64,000 nucleotides of DNA from Streptomyces sp. NRRL B-24484 (GCF_000717715.1 NZ_JOAI01000040.1:1-64000); one strand, 5' to 3'. Shown: positions 9,119 through 17,449, numbered from the stretch's first letter. Program-made: numbers and translations. The notes: a model not told the origin generated them from the letters alone.

Positions 9119-9529
9119 TCACCGTGTCCCGGCAGTGCGGCGGGCGCGTCCGAAACGGGCGCGGGCCGCGTCCGCGCTGATCCCCAGACCCTCTCCGATC
9201 TGCGCCCAACTGGCGCCGGCACTGCGATCGGCCAGCACCGCCGAGCGCACCACCTGCCCGGCCAGCTCCGGCACCTGCGCGACCGCGGCACAGTGCCACC
9301 ACGGCGGCTGCCCCTGTCCCAGCTGCTGCGCCCGCTGGGCGATGACCAGCAGCTGCGCCAGCAGCCGGGCCTCCGCAGCTTCCAGCGCTCCGCGGGCCGG
9401 TGCCGCCGCCCGCCACCGGCGGCGGGCCCGCCACGCCGCCTGGCGGTGCGCGGCCCGGCAGAACCGGCGGCGTGAACCCGCAGGTCCCGGCAGCCGGGTC
9501 CCGCACCACTCACACCACACGTCACCCAT
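9119..9529 (-). CDS. zinc-ribbon/HTH small regulatory protein
   Basis: This 136-residue protein starts MGDVWCEWCGTRLP and continues to FCRAAHRQ, a short Cys/His cluster of the type that opens many Streptomyces small DNA-binding proteins. An Ala/Arg-rich helix follows. The C-terminus (ASWAQIGEGLGISADAARAR) looks like a sigma-region-4-like helix-turn-helix. The gene ends within a few bases of the downstream SpoIIE phosphatase, so the two are very probably co-transcribed and may act in one sensory circuit. The target is unknown. Confidence 0.7.
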   Translation of the reverse strand: MGDVWCEWCGTRLPGPAGSRRRFCRAAHRQAAWRARRRWRAAAPARGALEAAEARLLAQLLVIAQRAQQLGQGQPPWWHCAAVAQVPELAGQVVRSAVLADRSAGASWAQIGEGLGISADAARARFGRARRTAGTR

Positions 9530-9638
9530 ATCCGGACAATACGCCCAGCCTGGAGTGACGGCACCCGACCGGCCGCCCGATCGGCGCGAGCAGGGGTATT
9601 CGACCGAGCCCTGTGCGGTCGCGTGGCTGCCAGCCGGT

Positions 9639-10187
9639 TCAGACGGCGTGGCCGCGTCCGGACAGCAGGTCGCGCAGCCGGTCGACCAGGCCGACCGCCG
9701 GGGTGAGGAGCTTGTTCGAGGCCTCGGCAGGGTGGGGACGGGTGGGCGCGAGCGTCTTCGCGTGGCGGACCTTGCGGCCCAGCGTCTGCAGTTCGTCGGT
9801 GGTGCAGGAGCTGCGCAGCGCGGGGAAGATGCGGTGCTCCTGGGATTCGGCATGGGCCGACACCTCGGCCGCGAGGCGGTCCACCAGGTCGTCGAAGCCG
9901 GGGTCGTGGGCCTGGTGGTGCTCCAACTCCTTCAGCGTCGCCTGGATCCGGCCGTCCTCGGCCGCCGCCTCCTCCACGAGCGCCGCCCCACCTGCCACCT
10001 GCTCGCGCACCGCGGGATGCAGGTACTCCTCCTCCGCCACGATGTGCCGCACCAGGAGGATCGTCAGGTCGTCGGCGCGGTGCTTTCGGCGCGCGTCCGC
10101 CGGCGGCAGCGCCCGGATCTGGTCGAACAGTGCCTCCGCCTCCCTGTGGTCGACGGCGAGCTCCTCCACAACGTCAAGGCTGTGCAT
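9639..10187 (-). CDS. hemerythrin domain-containing protein
   Basis: This 182-residue protein has the four-helix hemerythrin pattern: DH in AVDHREAEALF, HIVAEEEYLHP, ELEHHQAHDPGFDDL and HAESQEHRIFP. The conserved His and Glu/Asp residues would bind a di-iron centre. Bacterial members sense or store O2, NO or iron. The C-terminal tail (about 50 residues) is extra. The ATG at 10187 follows GAGGAGGGCGGCC, a strong ribosome-binding site. It is monocistronic between non-coding spacers. Confidence 0.88.
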   Translation of the reverse strand: MHSLDVVEELAVDHREAEALFDQIRALPPADARRKHRADDLTILLVRHIVAEEEYLHPAVREQVAGGAALVEEAAAEDGRIQATLKELEHHQAHDPGFDDLVDRLAAEVSAHAESQEHRIFPALRSSCTTDELQTLGRKVRHAKTLAPTRPHPAEASNKLLTPAVGLVDRLRDLLSGRGHAV

Positions 10188-10533
10188 GGCCGCCCTCCTC
10201 ACATCACGCGGCGAACCGGTCGCCTCGGGCCGGGGGCGGCCGGACCGTCCGGCTCCTGGTGCCCGGCCATCGCCCTTCCCTTGTTCCGGGCCTGTCCTTC
10301 GTTCACCTTCCATTGTCCCGCGCAGGCGTTCCGGCATCAGGGGCCCGGCCGGCGGGCCGTGCTGTGGAGATCGCTCCGCTGCGCCGGTGGGATCGTCAGC
10401 GCTTGCGCGGTCTGCCCCACCTGCCGCACGCGTGAGCAGTCGGGGCCGATGACACGCCGGCAAAGTGCTCCGCCAACGGCCGGCCGAGGTTGCGTGCGAT
10501 GCCTTGCGGCCCCGCCGCAGCGTCGAACGGCAG
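10188..10533. other. non-coding spacer
   Basis: These 346 bases carry no frame I can support. They should hold the promoter of the leftward hemerythrin gene and the 3' end region of the leftward gene at 10534. No hairpin with arms longer than about 8 bp was noticed. Confidence 0.4.
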
Positions 10534-10854
10534 TCAGCGCTGCTGATCTGCGAGGATCACGAGTTCACCGCCGGCCGACGGGCCCGTGACGGTGTGCCCC
10601 AGCTGTCCCAGCAGGCTCGAGACCGCGGCCTGCACGATCGCCTGGATGCTGTCGCCGCCGCCGGAGCGCTGGTGTGCCAGCGAGTTGAAGCCGTCGGAAG
10701 CTGCCCACCTCACCACTACCCCGGCCGGCACCTCCCTCGCCGACAGTCCCGGCCGGCCGTCCTCCGTCTCGTCACTGACCAGGTGAAAACCCGCCTGAAT
10801 CAGGGCGTTCTGCACCTGTGCCAGCAAGTCGGAGGGCGCGGAAGGTACAGCCAC
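10534..10854 (-). CDS. conserved small protein, unknown function
   Basis: This 106-residue soluble protein has an amphipathic N-terminal helix (SDLLAQVQNALIQAGFHLVS), a central strand-rich part (GVVVRWAASDGFNSLA) and an Ala-rich helix (DSIQAIVQAAVSSLLGQLGH). The composition is protein-like throughout and resembles small streptomycete hypotheticals that I cannot name. It starts with GTG. It lies between the hemerythrin and Roadblock genes, all on the same strand. Confidence 0.65.
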   Translation of the reverse strand: MAVPSAPSDLLAQVQNALIQAGFHLVSDETEDGRPGLSAREVPAGVVVRWAASDGFNSLAHQRSGGGDSIQAIVQAAVSSLLGQLGHTVTGPSAGGELVILADQQR

Positions 10855-11089
10855 AGCAGCGCGTATGCCCCGATTCCGGAGCGGTCATGCCTCCGGCACG
10901 GGAGGCGACGGCACAGGCCCGGCCGACGCTGTCGCGGCGCCCTCCCGAGCGTGCCTTCGCGCGGCCGTGCCTGAACCGGAAGAACCGGACGACTCCACCT
11001 GTGCGCGCCGACGCACTGCCGCCGAGCCGGAATCCCGACGGCTGTCCTGCCGCCCGCCGCGGTGCCGTTCGCCGGGAGGCGACGCGGTG

Positions 11090-11452
11090 TCAGACTTCGA
11101 GGTCGGCCTCGATGCGCCGCGAGTGGTGGCGGGCCATGGCGAGGTTGGAGCGGTTGCGGTCAAGCATCAAATAGAGGAACAGCCCGGGGTGGCGGGTGAG
11201 CGGCCGGATCAGGTGGTACTGACCGGTCAGGCTGATCAGGATGTCCTCCAGCGTCTGGTCGCCCTGGCCCGCCAGTTCCAGGGCGCGCATCTCGGCGCGC
11301 AGGATGTCGGTGGTGGCGGCGGCCGCGACGGACAGGGTCTCTGCCGGGCCGGCGGTGCCGAGCGCCATACCGCTGGTGTAGTCCCCCAGGGCGGCGCCGA
11401 GCGCGCCGTCGATGCTCATCGCGTCCTTGAGCGAGGTCTCGATGCCGGCCAC
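11090..11452 (-). CDS. Roadblock/LC7-like protein
   Basis: This 120-residue protein shows the alternating helix/strand pattern of actinobacterial Roadblock/MglB-like proteins. It opens MAGIETSLKDAMSIDGALGA, with a central ETLSVAAAATTDILRAEMRA and a strand ILISLTGQYHLIRPL. Such proteins bind small Ras-like GTPases or act as signalling scaffolds (the cvn-type conservons). No GTPase is encoded nearby. The GTG at 11452 is preceded by GGAGAA at good spacing, and the longer upstream frame has no coding character. Two other Roadblock proteins lie at 21251 and 21739. Confidence 0.7.
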   Translation of the reverse strand: MAGIETSLKDAMSIDGALGAALGDYTSGMALGTAGPAETLSVAAAATTDILRAEMRALELAGQGDQTLEDILISLTGQYHLIRPLTRHPGLFLYLMLDRNRSNLAMARHHSRRIEADLEV

Positions 11453-11619
11453 GTGTGTTCTCCAGCCGTTCGGGCGCAGGGAAGTGTCCCGGCGCGCTGA
11501 TGTCCCCTTCTGTCGGGCGATCCTAGGAAAGCGAACGGCACGGCCCACCGATATGACCGTAAGCGATCGACTTCTGCCGGAAGGGGGCCACCTCATTTGC
11601 AATGCATGACATGTTGAGT

Positions 11620-11633
11620 TGATGAATTCTTCA
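11620..11633 (-). promoter_or_regulatory. AT-rich 14-bp palindrome, operator family 1 (site A)
   Basis: On the minus strand it reads TGAAGAATTCATCA, one mismatch from the perfect palindrome TGAAGAATTCTTCA at 19765. It lies 90 bases before the ATG at 11723 in an unusually AT-rich pocket. It has the same orientation relative to its gene as sites B (19765) and C (32294). Confidence 0.6.
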
Positions 11634-11722
11634 TGTCGTTGGATGCTGGACGGTGATGCCGCGCATCGACGATCCCCTCACCGCCGACGTGGACGCCCTC
11701 AGGCAACACGAGGAAGCAACCC

Positions 11723-11935
11723 ATGAGCACTGCCGACCCGCCGCCCCCGGTCGACCTCGCGAGGGCACGGTCCTGCCAGATCTGCAGCGGGTGGGGAACC
11801 GTGGCCACGCCCGACGGAAGGTCCTATGTCCTGTGCCAGGCCTGCCAGGGGGACATTACTGACATCACGGCCGTGGGACGGACCGCCAACCGTCCGCCGC
11901 CGGCATCGATCACACGGCAGCCCGCGGCCGGGTGA
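11723..11935 (+). CDS. small CxxC zinc-finger protein (DnaJ zinc-finger-like)
   Basis: This 70-residue protein carries SCQICSGWGTVATPDG and then YVLCQACQG. These are paired CxxC motifs resembling half of a DnaJ cysteine-rich domain (CxxCxGxG), flanked by Pro-rich disordered ends. Zinc binding or thiol chemistry is likely. The function is unknown. GAGGAAG lies 8 bases before the ATG. The operator-like palindrome at 11620 suggests the same ArsR-type control as the SulP operons. A terminator hairpin follows at 11948. Confidence 0.7.
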   Translation: MSTADPPPPVDLARARSCQICSGWGTVATPDGRSYVLCQACQGDITDITAVGRTANRPPPASITRQPAAG

Positions 11936-11947
11936 GCACCCCGGCCA

Positions 11948-11990
11948 GCCGAGAACCCGGCGGCCGTGACCGCCCGCTCGGGTTCTCGGC
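11948..11990 (+). terminator. hairpin terminator
   Basis: GCCGAGAACCCG (11948-11959) pairs perfectly with 11979-11990 across a 19-base loop. It begins 12 bases after the stop of the small CxxC protein. Confidence 0.7.
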
Positions 11991-12199
11991 CCGATGACGC
12001 ACGACCCCGCGCCGTCTCCAGTGCCGCCGGCGGACGTGACGCACCCCGTGGCTGTGCAGGCAACACGACTTGGCAACACTGCTGGTCGCCGCGAAGAGGG
12101 TGGGCGGTGCGGTCGGGCTCGCCATCGCCAACGGGGCCGCCGCAGGACAGGGCGCCCGACGTTCGCGGGCCCTCCTCGGCCCTGCCCCGTTCGGGCCGG

Positions 12200-12685
12200 T
12201 CAGCGTTCACCGGTACCCGGCCGGTCGGTGCGGCCGGACCAAAGCGGCTCCACGCGCTCCCAGTCGCTCTCCCAGGCGGCAGCCGCCCGATGGTCGAGGA
12301 CCCTGCGGCGCAGCAGGAGGACACCGGCGAAGACCGTGCTCGTCCCGGCCAAGGTGATCAGGCCGCAGGTCGCTGCGGACACTGCTATTCGGGTGTCTGC
12401 GGGGGGAGGGGAGGCGACGGCTCCGTCGTCGTCGACCCACAGCGGGACGTTCGTGCCCTGCGGTGTGCCGCTGGGCACCTTGACGGTTTCGGTCCTGGTG
12501 TCTGCGGCCACGGTCCAGGTGGCCCGGGTCTGCGCGGTACCCAGTGGCTGGCCTGCGGTGTCGCCGGTCGGCGCGAGGGTGGTGGCCGTCACCTGGTGGC
12601 GGTGTTCGGCGATAAGCCGGGCATCGGCGCGCATGTCGTGCAGCAGCACCTGGGCGGTGATCAGCGCGGCGGCGGCCGAGAGCAC
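12200..12685 (-). CDS. Rv1733c-family membrane protein, 5' end disrupted or uncertain
   Basis: The protein has two transmembrane helices (about 1-20, and one around ISAVSAATCGLITLAGTSTV) flanking an extracytoplasmic domain with TRATWTVAADTRTETVKVP and GTNVPLWVDDDG. This is the layout of Rv1733c-type proteins common beside universal-stress genes in actinobacteria. Family-like sequence (NTLCRRTDRARSRLLVA) continues upstream of the annotated GTG to about 12758, but that frame has no start codon. The GTG at 12770 is in another frame, so a one-base frameshift near 12760 is likely. The C-terminus (WERVEPLWSGR) looks intact. Confidence 0.6.
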   Translation of the reverse strand: MLSAAAALITAQVLLHDMRADARLIAEHRHQVTATTLAPTGDTAGQPLGTAQTRATWTVAADTRTETVKVPSGTPQGTNVPLWVDDDGAVASPPPADTRIAVSAATCGLITLAGTSTVFAGVLLLRRRVLDHRAAAAWESDWERVEPLWSGRTDRPGTGER

Positions 12686-12821
12686 GGCCAGCAGGACGGC
12701 GGCGACGAGCAGGCGACTGCGGGCCCGGTCGGTCCTGCGGCACAGCGTGTTGGTGCCGGACCTCGCGCACCGCCGTGTCGAGGACGGAGGCGAGGCCGGC
12801 TGGGTGATCGCCGGCCGCGTG

Positions 12822-14120
12822 TCAGGCGAGGGCGTGGTAGCGGATCCAGAGGTAGGCGGCGGAGATGGCGATGGTGACGGCGGTGACGGGGATGCCGTAG
12901 CGGGTGAAGGTCCAGAAGGAGATGGGCTGGCGGTTGCGTTCGGCGATGCCGAGGACGACGACGTTGGCGGAGGCGCCGATGGCGGTGGCGTTGCCGCCGA
13001 GGTCGGCGCCGAGCGCCAGAGCCCACCACAGGACCTGGCCGTGGGGTTCGCCGACGGTGTGGACGAGGTCGGCGGTGATGGGGGCCATGGTGGCGACGTA
13101 GGGGATGTTGTCGACGATCGCGGACAGGACGGCGGAGGCGCCGAGCAGGGTCATCGTGGCGCCGAGCGGGTTGCCACCGGTGGCGTCGGCGAGGGCCTTC
13201 GAGACGGTTTCGATGACACCGGTCTCGATGAGGGCGCCGACCATGACGAACAGGCCGGCGAAGAAGGCGAGGGTGGGCCATTCGACGTCGGCGAGGGCGT
13301 CCTTCGCCTCGACCTTGGACACGGCGACGAGCAGGCCGGCCCCGAGCAGGGCGACAACGGACGGCGCGTAGTGCACGACAGGGTGGAGGACGAACCCGGC
13401 GACGACCAGGGCCAGGACCGCGAGGCCCTGGGTGAGCAGGCGCGGGTCGCGGATCGCCTCGCGTTCGTCGAGGGCCATGACCTCGGCGGCCCGGTCCTCG
13501 TCGAAGCGGAAGGCGTCGCGGAACAGGAAGCGGCACATCGCCAACAGGACGACGGTCAGCAGGGCGGCGAGCGGGGCGAGATGGACCAGGAAGTCGTTGA
13601 ACGACAGGCCGGCGCGGCTGGCGATGATGATGTTCGGCGGGTCGCCGACGAGGGTGGCGGTGCCGCCGATGTTGGAGGCGAACACCTCGGCGATCAGGAA
13701 CGGCGCGGCCTTCAAGGCGAGCCGGTCGCACACCAGCAGGGTGACCGGGGCGACCAGCAGCACCGTGGTGACGTTGTCCAGCAGGGCGGAGGTGGCAGCG
13801 GTGATGACCACCAGCATCGCCATCACCCGGAACGGCCTGGCCCGGGCCCGTTTGACGGACCAGATGGCGAGGTATTCGAACACGCCGGTCCGGCGGAGGA
13901 CGCCGACGATCATCATCATGCCGAGCAGCAGGAAGACGACGTTCCAGTCGATACCGGTGTCGGTGGAGAAGAACGCGGCCTCGTCGTCGGTCGCGCCGAT
14001 GGCCAGCATCAGCGCGGCGCCGCCGAGCGCCGCGGCGACCCGGTGCACCCACTCGGTGACGATCAGGACGTAGACGGCGGCGAACACCGCGAGGGCCGCC
14101 CAGGCCTGCCAGTTGTTCAT
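12822..14120 (-). CDS. ArsB/NhaD-type anion/ion permease
   Basis: This 432-residue integral membrane protein has about eleven hydrophobic segments. It contains the paired re-entrant signatures of the ion transporter superfamily (ArsB/NhaD/DASS): SALLDNVTTVLL with SNIGGTATLVGDPPNI in the first half, and SAIVDNIPYVATM with GADLGGNATAIGASANVV in the second. Substrate could be arsenite, Na+/H+ or a dicarboxylate-like anion, and the sequence alone does not decide. Its ATG overlaps the stop of the upstream CBS gene (ATGA). The nearby ArsR-type genes do not prove arsenic resistance. Confidence 0.88.
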   Translation of the reverse strand: MNNWQAWAALAVFAAVYVLIVTEWVHRVAAALGGAALMLAIGATDDEAAFFSTDTGIDWNVVFLLLGMMMIVGVLRRTGVFEYLAIWSVKRARARPFRVMAMLVVITAATSALLDNVTTVLLVAPVTLLVCDRLALKAAPFLIAEVFASNIGGTATLVGDPPNIIIASRAGLSFNDFLVHLAPLAALLTVVLLAMCRFLFRDAFRFDEDRAAEVMALDEREAIRDPRLLTQGLAVLALVVAGFVLHPVVHYAPSVVALLGAGLLVAVSKVEAKDALADVEWPTLAFFAGLFVMVGALIETGVIETVSKALADATGGNPLGATMTLLGASAVLSAIVDNIPYVATMAPITADLVHTVGEPHGQVLWWALALGADLGGNATAIGASANVVVLGIAERNRQPISFWTFTRYGIPVTAVTIAISAAYLWIRYHALA

Positions 14121-14581
14121 CGGGCCACCTCAAGCAGGTGCTGCAGCAGGTTCGCCGCGGTAATGACGCCGAGCAGACGCGGCCGGCCGCCCCTGGGGCG
14201 TTCCAGGACGGCGACCAGTGGGGTGCGGCTGCTCGCCATCAGCGCGGCGACCTCCACCGCGGTGTCGTCCGCGTCGGCCGTCACCGGCCGTGGAACGTCC
14301 CTGGGGAGGCACTCGCGCACCCGCAGGCCCTCCAGTGCCGCGCACATCCGGTCGGCGTGCGCCTCGTCGATCACGGCCGCCAGCGACGGGTCCTCCAGCA
14401 CGTAGCCCGGCACGAGCAGGCGCACCAGTTGCGAGGCGGGCAGCACCGCGTGCGGCAGGCCGTCGCCGTCGACGACCAGCACCCCGGGCAGGCGGCGGTC
14501 GGCCAGCAGGCGGGCCGCGTCCAGCGCCTGGTCGTCCAGGGCGACGGTCGGGTAGGGCTCGGCGAGATCGCGTGCACGCAA
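14117..14581 (-). CDS. tandem CBS-domain protein
   Basis: This 154-residue protein contains two CBS motifs: VALDDQALDAARLLADRRLP followed by GVLVVDGDGLPHAVL, and a second ending TPLVAVLERPRGG followed by RLLGVITAANLLQHLL. CBS pairs bind adenosine nucleotides and regulate transporters. The start is a TTG at 14581, preceded at 9 bases by GAGGAG. The frame upstream of it reads through low-complexity sequence. The stop overlaps the start of the ArsB/NhaD permease by four bases, so this is very likely that transporter's regulatory subunit. Confidence 0.85.
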   Translation of the reverse strand: MRARDLAEPYPTVALDDQALDAARLLADRRLPGVLVVDGDGLPHAVLPASQLVRLLVPGYVLEDPSLAAVIDEAHADRMCAALEGLRVRECLPRDVPRPVTADADDTAVEVAALMASSRTPLVAVLERPRGGRPRLLGVITAANLLQHLLEVAR

Positions 14582-14633
14582 CGGGGGAATCTCCTCGGTC
14601 GTCGGAACTGCTGCCAGGCCCGGCAGCAGGCGG

Positions 14634-15914
14634 TCAGATGTCGGTGAGGGTGGCGGGAGCCGCCGGGGCAGCCGGCGGTCCTGCCGGCGGTCCTGCCGGC
14701 GACCGGTTGGGCCCAACGCCGGTGGACGCCGGTGCCGCGGGCGCCGTGTCGTCGACGTGGAAGAGCCGGGCTACGGGCACATCCGAGCTGGAGTGCAGCA
14801 CGATGGAGGCGGCGATGCACACCGCGATCAGGGTGTAGGCCTGCTCGCCCTGCGGGAGGCCGGCCTGCAGCACCAACAGACCGTAGACCACGGACGCAAA
14901 GCCCTTCGGGCCGAACCACGCGGCGACCAGCTGCTCGCGCCGGTCGATCCGCGAGCGCACCAGCGACAGCAGCAGGGACGCAGGCCGGATCAGGACGATC
15001 GCCAGCACCACCGCAACGTATCCGCCGACCGACAGGTCGCCGAACAGCCGCGGGGTGAGCAGCGCGCCGAAGACCAGCAGGGCGGCGAACTTGGCGAGTT
15101 CCGCGAGGGCCTCGCCGAGCGGCTCGAAGGCTGCCTTCGGGGCGGGGGCGACCGCGGCCAGGACGGCGCCGGCGGAGAACGCCGCCAGGTAGGGGTTGGC
15201 ACCGGTGAGGTGGCAGGCGGCGTACAGGACGGTCCCGGCGGCAAGCGGCAGTAGCGGCTGCAGCTTGGCCTCCGCGCCAAGGCCCGGCAGGCGCAGCAGG
15301 AGGTTGAGGAGCAGGGGGACGGCCAGGCCCAGCAGCAGGCCGCCGGCCAGTTCCGCGCCGATCACCGGGAGGGAGGACTCGGTGCCGGCGGCGGTCGGGC
15401 CGGCGGCGGCGATCAGGACGAGGACGACGGGCAGGGCGAGGCCGTCGTTGAGGCCGGACTCGACGTTCAGCAGCTGTCGCAGCCGGGCCGGGACTTCCTT
15501 GCGGCCGACGATGGCGGAGGCGAAGACCGGGTCGGTGGGGGCCAGTGCCGCGCCGACCAGGAACGAGGTCGTCCAGTCGAGGCCGACCAGGTAGTGGGTG
15601 ACCACGGCCATGCCGGCGAACGCCAGCGGCATGCCCAGCCCCAGGGCCCGCGCCGGGTGCCGCCAGGCCGCGCGTAGGGCGGGGAAGGCGAGGTGCATGC
15701 CGTCGGTGAACAGCACGGTGAACAGGGCGAGGTCCGCGGTGGCGGTCACGATCGGGTCGTGCGCGTCGATGTGGACCAGGCCGAGGAAGCCGTCGCCGGC
15801 CAATGTCCCCGCGGCTAGGAACAGCAGCGATGTGGACAGCACCGTGCGGGCGGCCAGCCCCGACAGCAGGACCGCAACCAGCAGCGCCGCCCCGAAAACA
15901 GCGACGAGCACCAT
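14634..15914 (-). CDS. CPA-type cation:proton antiporter
   Basis: This 426-residue protein has about twelve transmembrane segments and the sodium/hydrogen exchanger core: ALAPTDPVFASAIV (acidic ion-binding segment), then LRQLLNVESGLNDGLALPVV (the conserved ESGLNDG). It lacks a cytoplasmic TrkA domain. Instead it ends with a Pro/Ala-rich tail containing a short tandem repeat (GPPAGPPAAPAAPA). It should exchange Na+ or K+ for H+. The ATG at 15914 follows GGGGG at good spacing. With the CBS-ArsB genes just downstream on the same strand it forms an ion-homeostasis block. Confidence 0.88.
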   Translation of the reverse strand: MVLVAVFGAALLVAVLLSGLAARTVLSTSLLFLAAGTLAGDGFLGLVHIDAHDPIVTATADLALFTVLFTDGMHLAFPALRAAWRHPARALGLGMPLAFAGMAVVTHYLVGLDWTTSFLVGAALAPTDPVFASAIVGRKEVPARLRQLLNVESGLNDGLALPVVLVLIAAAGPTAAGTESSLPVIGAELAGGLLLGLAVPLLLNLLLRLPGLGAEAKLQPLLPLAAGTVLYAACHLTGANPYLAAFSAGAVLAAVAPAPKAAFEPLGEALAELAKFAALLVFGALLTPRLFGDLSVGGYVAVVLAIVLIRPASLLLSLVRSRIDRREQLVAAWFGPKGFASVVYGLLVLQAGLPQGEQAYTLIAVCIAASIVLHSSSDVPVARLFHVDDTAPAAPASTGVGPNRSPAGPPAGPPAAPAAPATLTDI

Positions 15915-15984
15915 GGAAACCCCCGGCGAAGAAGAGAAATGTCCCTTGCTCGCCGACCAGGCTTCCCGGCACTCCGCCACCGAC

Positions 15985-16012
15985 TTTATACGACGTTTAC
16001 GGGTCCTTGACA
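15985..16012 (-). promoter_or_regulatory. possible promoter of the antiporter gene
   Basis: On the minus strand TGTCAA and TATAAA are separated by 16 bases, with TATAAA about 70 bases before the ATG at 15914. This AT-rich patch is rare in its surroundings. The -35 match is poor. Confidence 0.3.
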
Positions 16013-16157
16013 GACCCCTGGCGGGGTCGACCACCGAGGAGCCTCTCCCCGCACGGACGCGTAGGGCAGACTCCGGCGCCGCCAAGCGCTACGATCACCG
16101 CAGGTGAGCCGGGAAGTCTGGTCGGCACGTGACCCTCCCCTTCCCAGGAGCCGCCCC

Positions 16158-16211
16158 GTGCACCAGCACCACCACCTCGCCCGCACCGCCCCGGTGACGG
16201 TGCGCCGGTGA
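16158..16211 (+). CDS. 17-residue His-rich leader peptide
   Basis: AGGAG at 16146-16150 is ideally placed before a GTG that opens a 17-codon frame, MHQHHHLARTAPVTVRR. Its TGA overlaps the GTG of the next gene (GTGA). The downstream gene has no ribosome-binding site of its own, so the leader probably provides one by coupling. The clustered His codons could also make it a sensing leader. This is inferred from the sequence only. Confidence 0.5.
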   Translation: MHQHHHLARTAPVTVRR

Positions 16212-16531
16212 ACCTCCAGTGGATCCTGCTGGCCTCGGCCACCGTCCTGTTCCTGCCCCCAGGGGTTGCCCTGGCCGCGGGCTGGGCACCGCGCCGCCTG
16301 CGGCCGCGGCTGGAACCCGTGCGAGCCCGCGGCTGGTGCCTGCTCGCCTGCTACCTCACCGCGCCGCTCAACGCGATCCCCCGCGCGAGCGGCGCCGCAC
16401 CCGGCATCGTGCTGCTGTGCACCGCGGCAGCCGTCCCCTGCATGCTGGCGGGCCTGATCGGCCTGTTCGTCGCCGACAGCCGGCGGAAGAAGAACCTGGG
16501 CGGGGCCGACCCGCAGCCGGCCGCGCGATGA
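16208..16531 (+). CDS. small membrane protein, unknown function
   Basis: This 107-residue protein has two to three hydrophobic helices: about 5-25 (ILLASATVLFLPPGVALAAG), about 45-60, and 68-88 (IVLLCTAAAVPCMLAGLIGL). It ends in a basic tail (DSRRKKN). It is coupled at both ends, to the 17-residue leader upstream (GTGA) and to the STAS protein downstream (ATGA). It may be the membrane partner of that STAS protein. The family is not recognised. Confidence 0.65.
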   Translation: MNLQWILLASATVLFLPPGVALAAGWAPRRLRPRLEPVRARGWCLLACYLTAPLNAIPRASGAAPGIVLLCTAAAVPCMLAGLIGLFVADSRRKKNLGGADPQPAAR

Positions 16532-17022
16532 GGTCCCGTACCGAGAAGGCCGCGTTCGCCGCCGCCTTCGGCGCCGTCACCCTCGCCACCACCTGGGTCG
16601 GCGTCCACTATGCCGAGAGCCGATGGTTCCAGTGCGCCGTGCCGTTCGCCCTGCGCCAGGCCGCCCTGCAGACCCGGATCGCCGGGCAGCAGGTGCGGCG
16701 ACGCTTCAGCCTCGGCGCCCGCCGACGACCCGTGGTCGTCAAACTCCGCGGCACCCTCGACGTCCGGAGCGCCGACCGCACCACCCGCCTCCTCGACACC
16801 GCGCTCAGGGCGGCCACTGCCAGCGGGCTGACCATCGACCTCGCCCGCGTCACCACCGTCTCGCGCGCAGGCACTGCTCCGCTCATCACCACTGTCCGCA
16901 AGGCAGACCGCGACCACGTGCCCGTCACCGTCCGCGGCGCCGACCCTGCCGTCCGCCGCACCTTCCACGACGTCGGCCTCGACCGCCTGGTGACGGTTGC
17001 CGAGGATGTCGGCCCTTCGTAA
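16528..17022 (+). CDS. STAS-domain protein with N-terminal hydrophobic segment
   Basis: This 164-residue protein has a hydrophobic N-terminal stretch (AAFAAAFGAVTLATTWVGVH) followed by a STAS domain from about residue 65. That domain contains VVKLRGTLDVRSADRTTRLL, LTIDLARVTTVSRAGTAPLI and VRRTFHDVGLDRLV. STAS domains act as anti-anti-sigma factors or anion-transporter regulators. The Ser/Thr in TTVSRAG is the usual phosphorylation site. It is coupled to the preceding membrane protein by ATGA, and the SpoIIE phosphatase at 6960 could act on it. Confidence 0.75.
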   Translation: MRSRTEKAAFAAAFGAVTLATTWVGVHYAESRWFQCAVPFALRQAALQTRIAGQQVRRRFSLGARRRPVVVKLRGTLDVRSADRTTRLLDTALRAATASGLTIDLARVTTVSRAGTAPLITTVRKADRDHVPVTVRGADPAVRRTFHDVGLDRLVTVAEDVGPS

Positions 17023-17186
17023 CCGGACCCGGAAGAGACCGGGCCGGCTGGCCCCGAGCACCGCCGCAGTCCGGTCAGCGCCCGCGTACGTCTGTGGGGT
17101 CCGGCGTGCGGCCGGGCCGGCGGGAGCCCGCCTGTCCCGCCGACCCCCGGCTATGTCGGTCTCGTCGGTTTCGTCGCGAGGAAGCG

Positions 17187-17351
17187 CTATGTTCCTGCCG
17201 GGCGGGGGCGGGCCGTGGTGACGGGGCGGACGTGTATGCGCCGGCTGGCGGCTGCGGCTTCCTCGAGGTGCCGGCGCAGGGCCTGGATGTCCACCGTGGT
17301 GGGGCGGAGTCTGGTGCCGTGTTCGTCAACGGGGGTGATCTCGAAGAGCAC
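17187..17351 (-). CDS. 54-residue conserved-looking small protein
   Basis: A perfect CAGGAGG lies 5-6 bases before a GTG encoding a 54-residue protein: VLFEITPVDEHGTRLRPTTV, then DIQALRRHLEEAAAASRRIH and a Pro/Arg tail. It has a strand followed by a long helix and no membrane segment. It sits 100 bases upstream-side of the SulP stop, on the same strand, and may be its last operon member. The function is unknown. Confidence 0.55.
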   Translation of the reverse strand: MLFEITPVDEHGTRLRPTTVDIQALRRHLEEAAAASRRIHVRPVTTARPRPAGT

Positions 17352-17449
17352 GGCGCCTCCTGGGGCGGGTTGGACGTGGTGCGGGTTCGGGCGGTCGCTT
17401 CCTGTTCTTCCCCGGCCCGGTCTGACGCCGAACCGCGGGCAGGGCGGCA

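Noticed and set aside
12822..14120. Reading the ArsB-like permease plus nearby ArsR genes as an arsenic-resistance operon
   Set aside because: The permease is coupled to a CBS protein, no arsenate reductase or ArsR is adjacent, and none of the ArsR proteins shows the CxC arsenic-binding motif.
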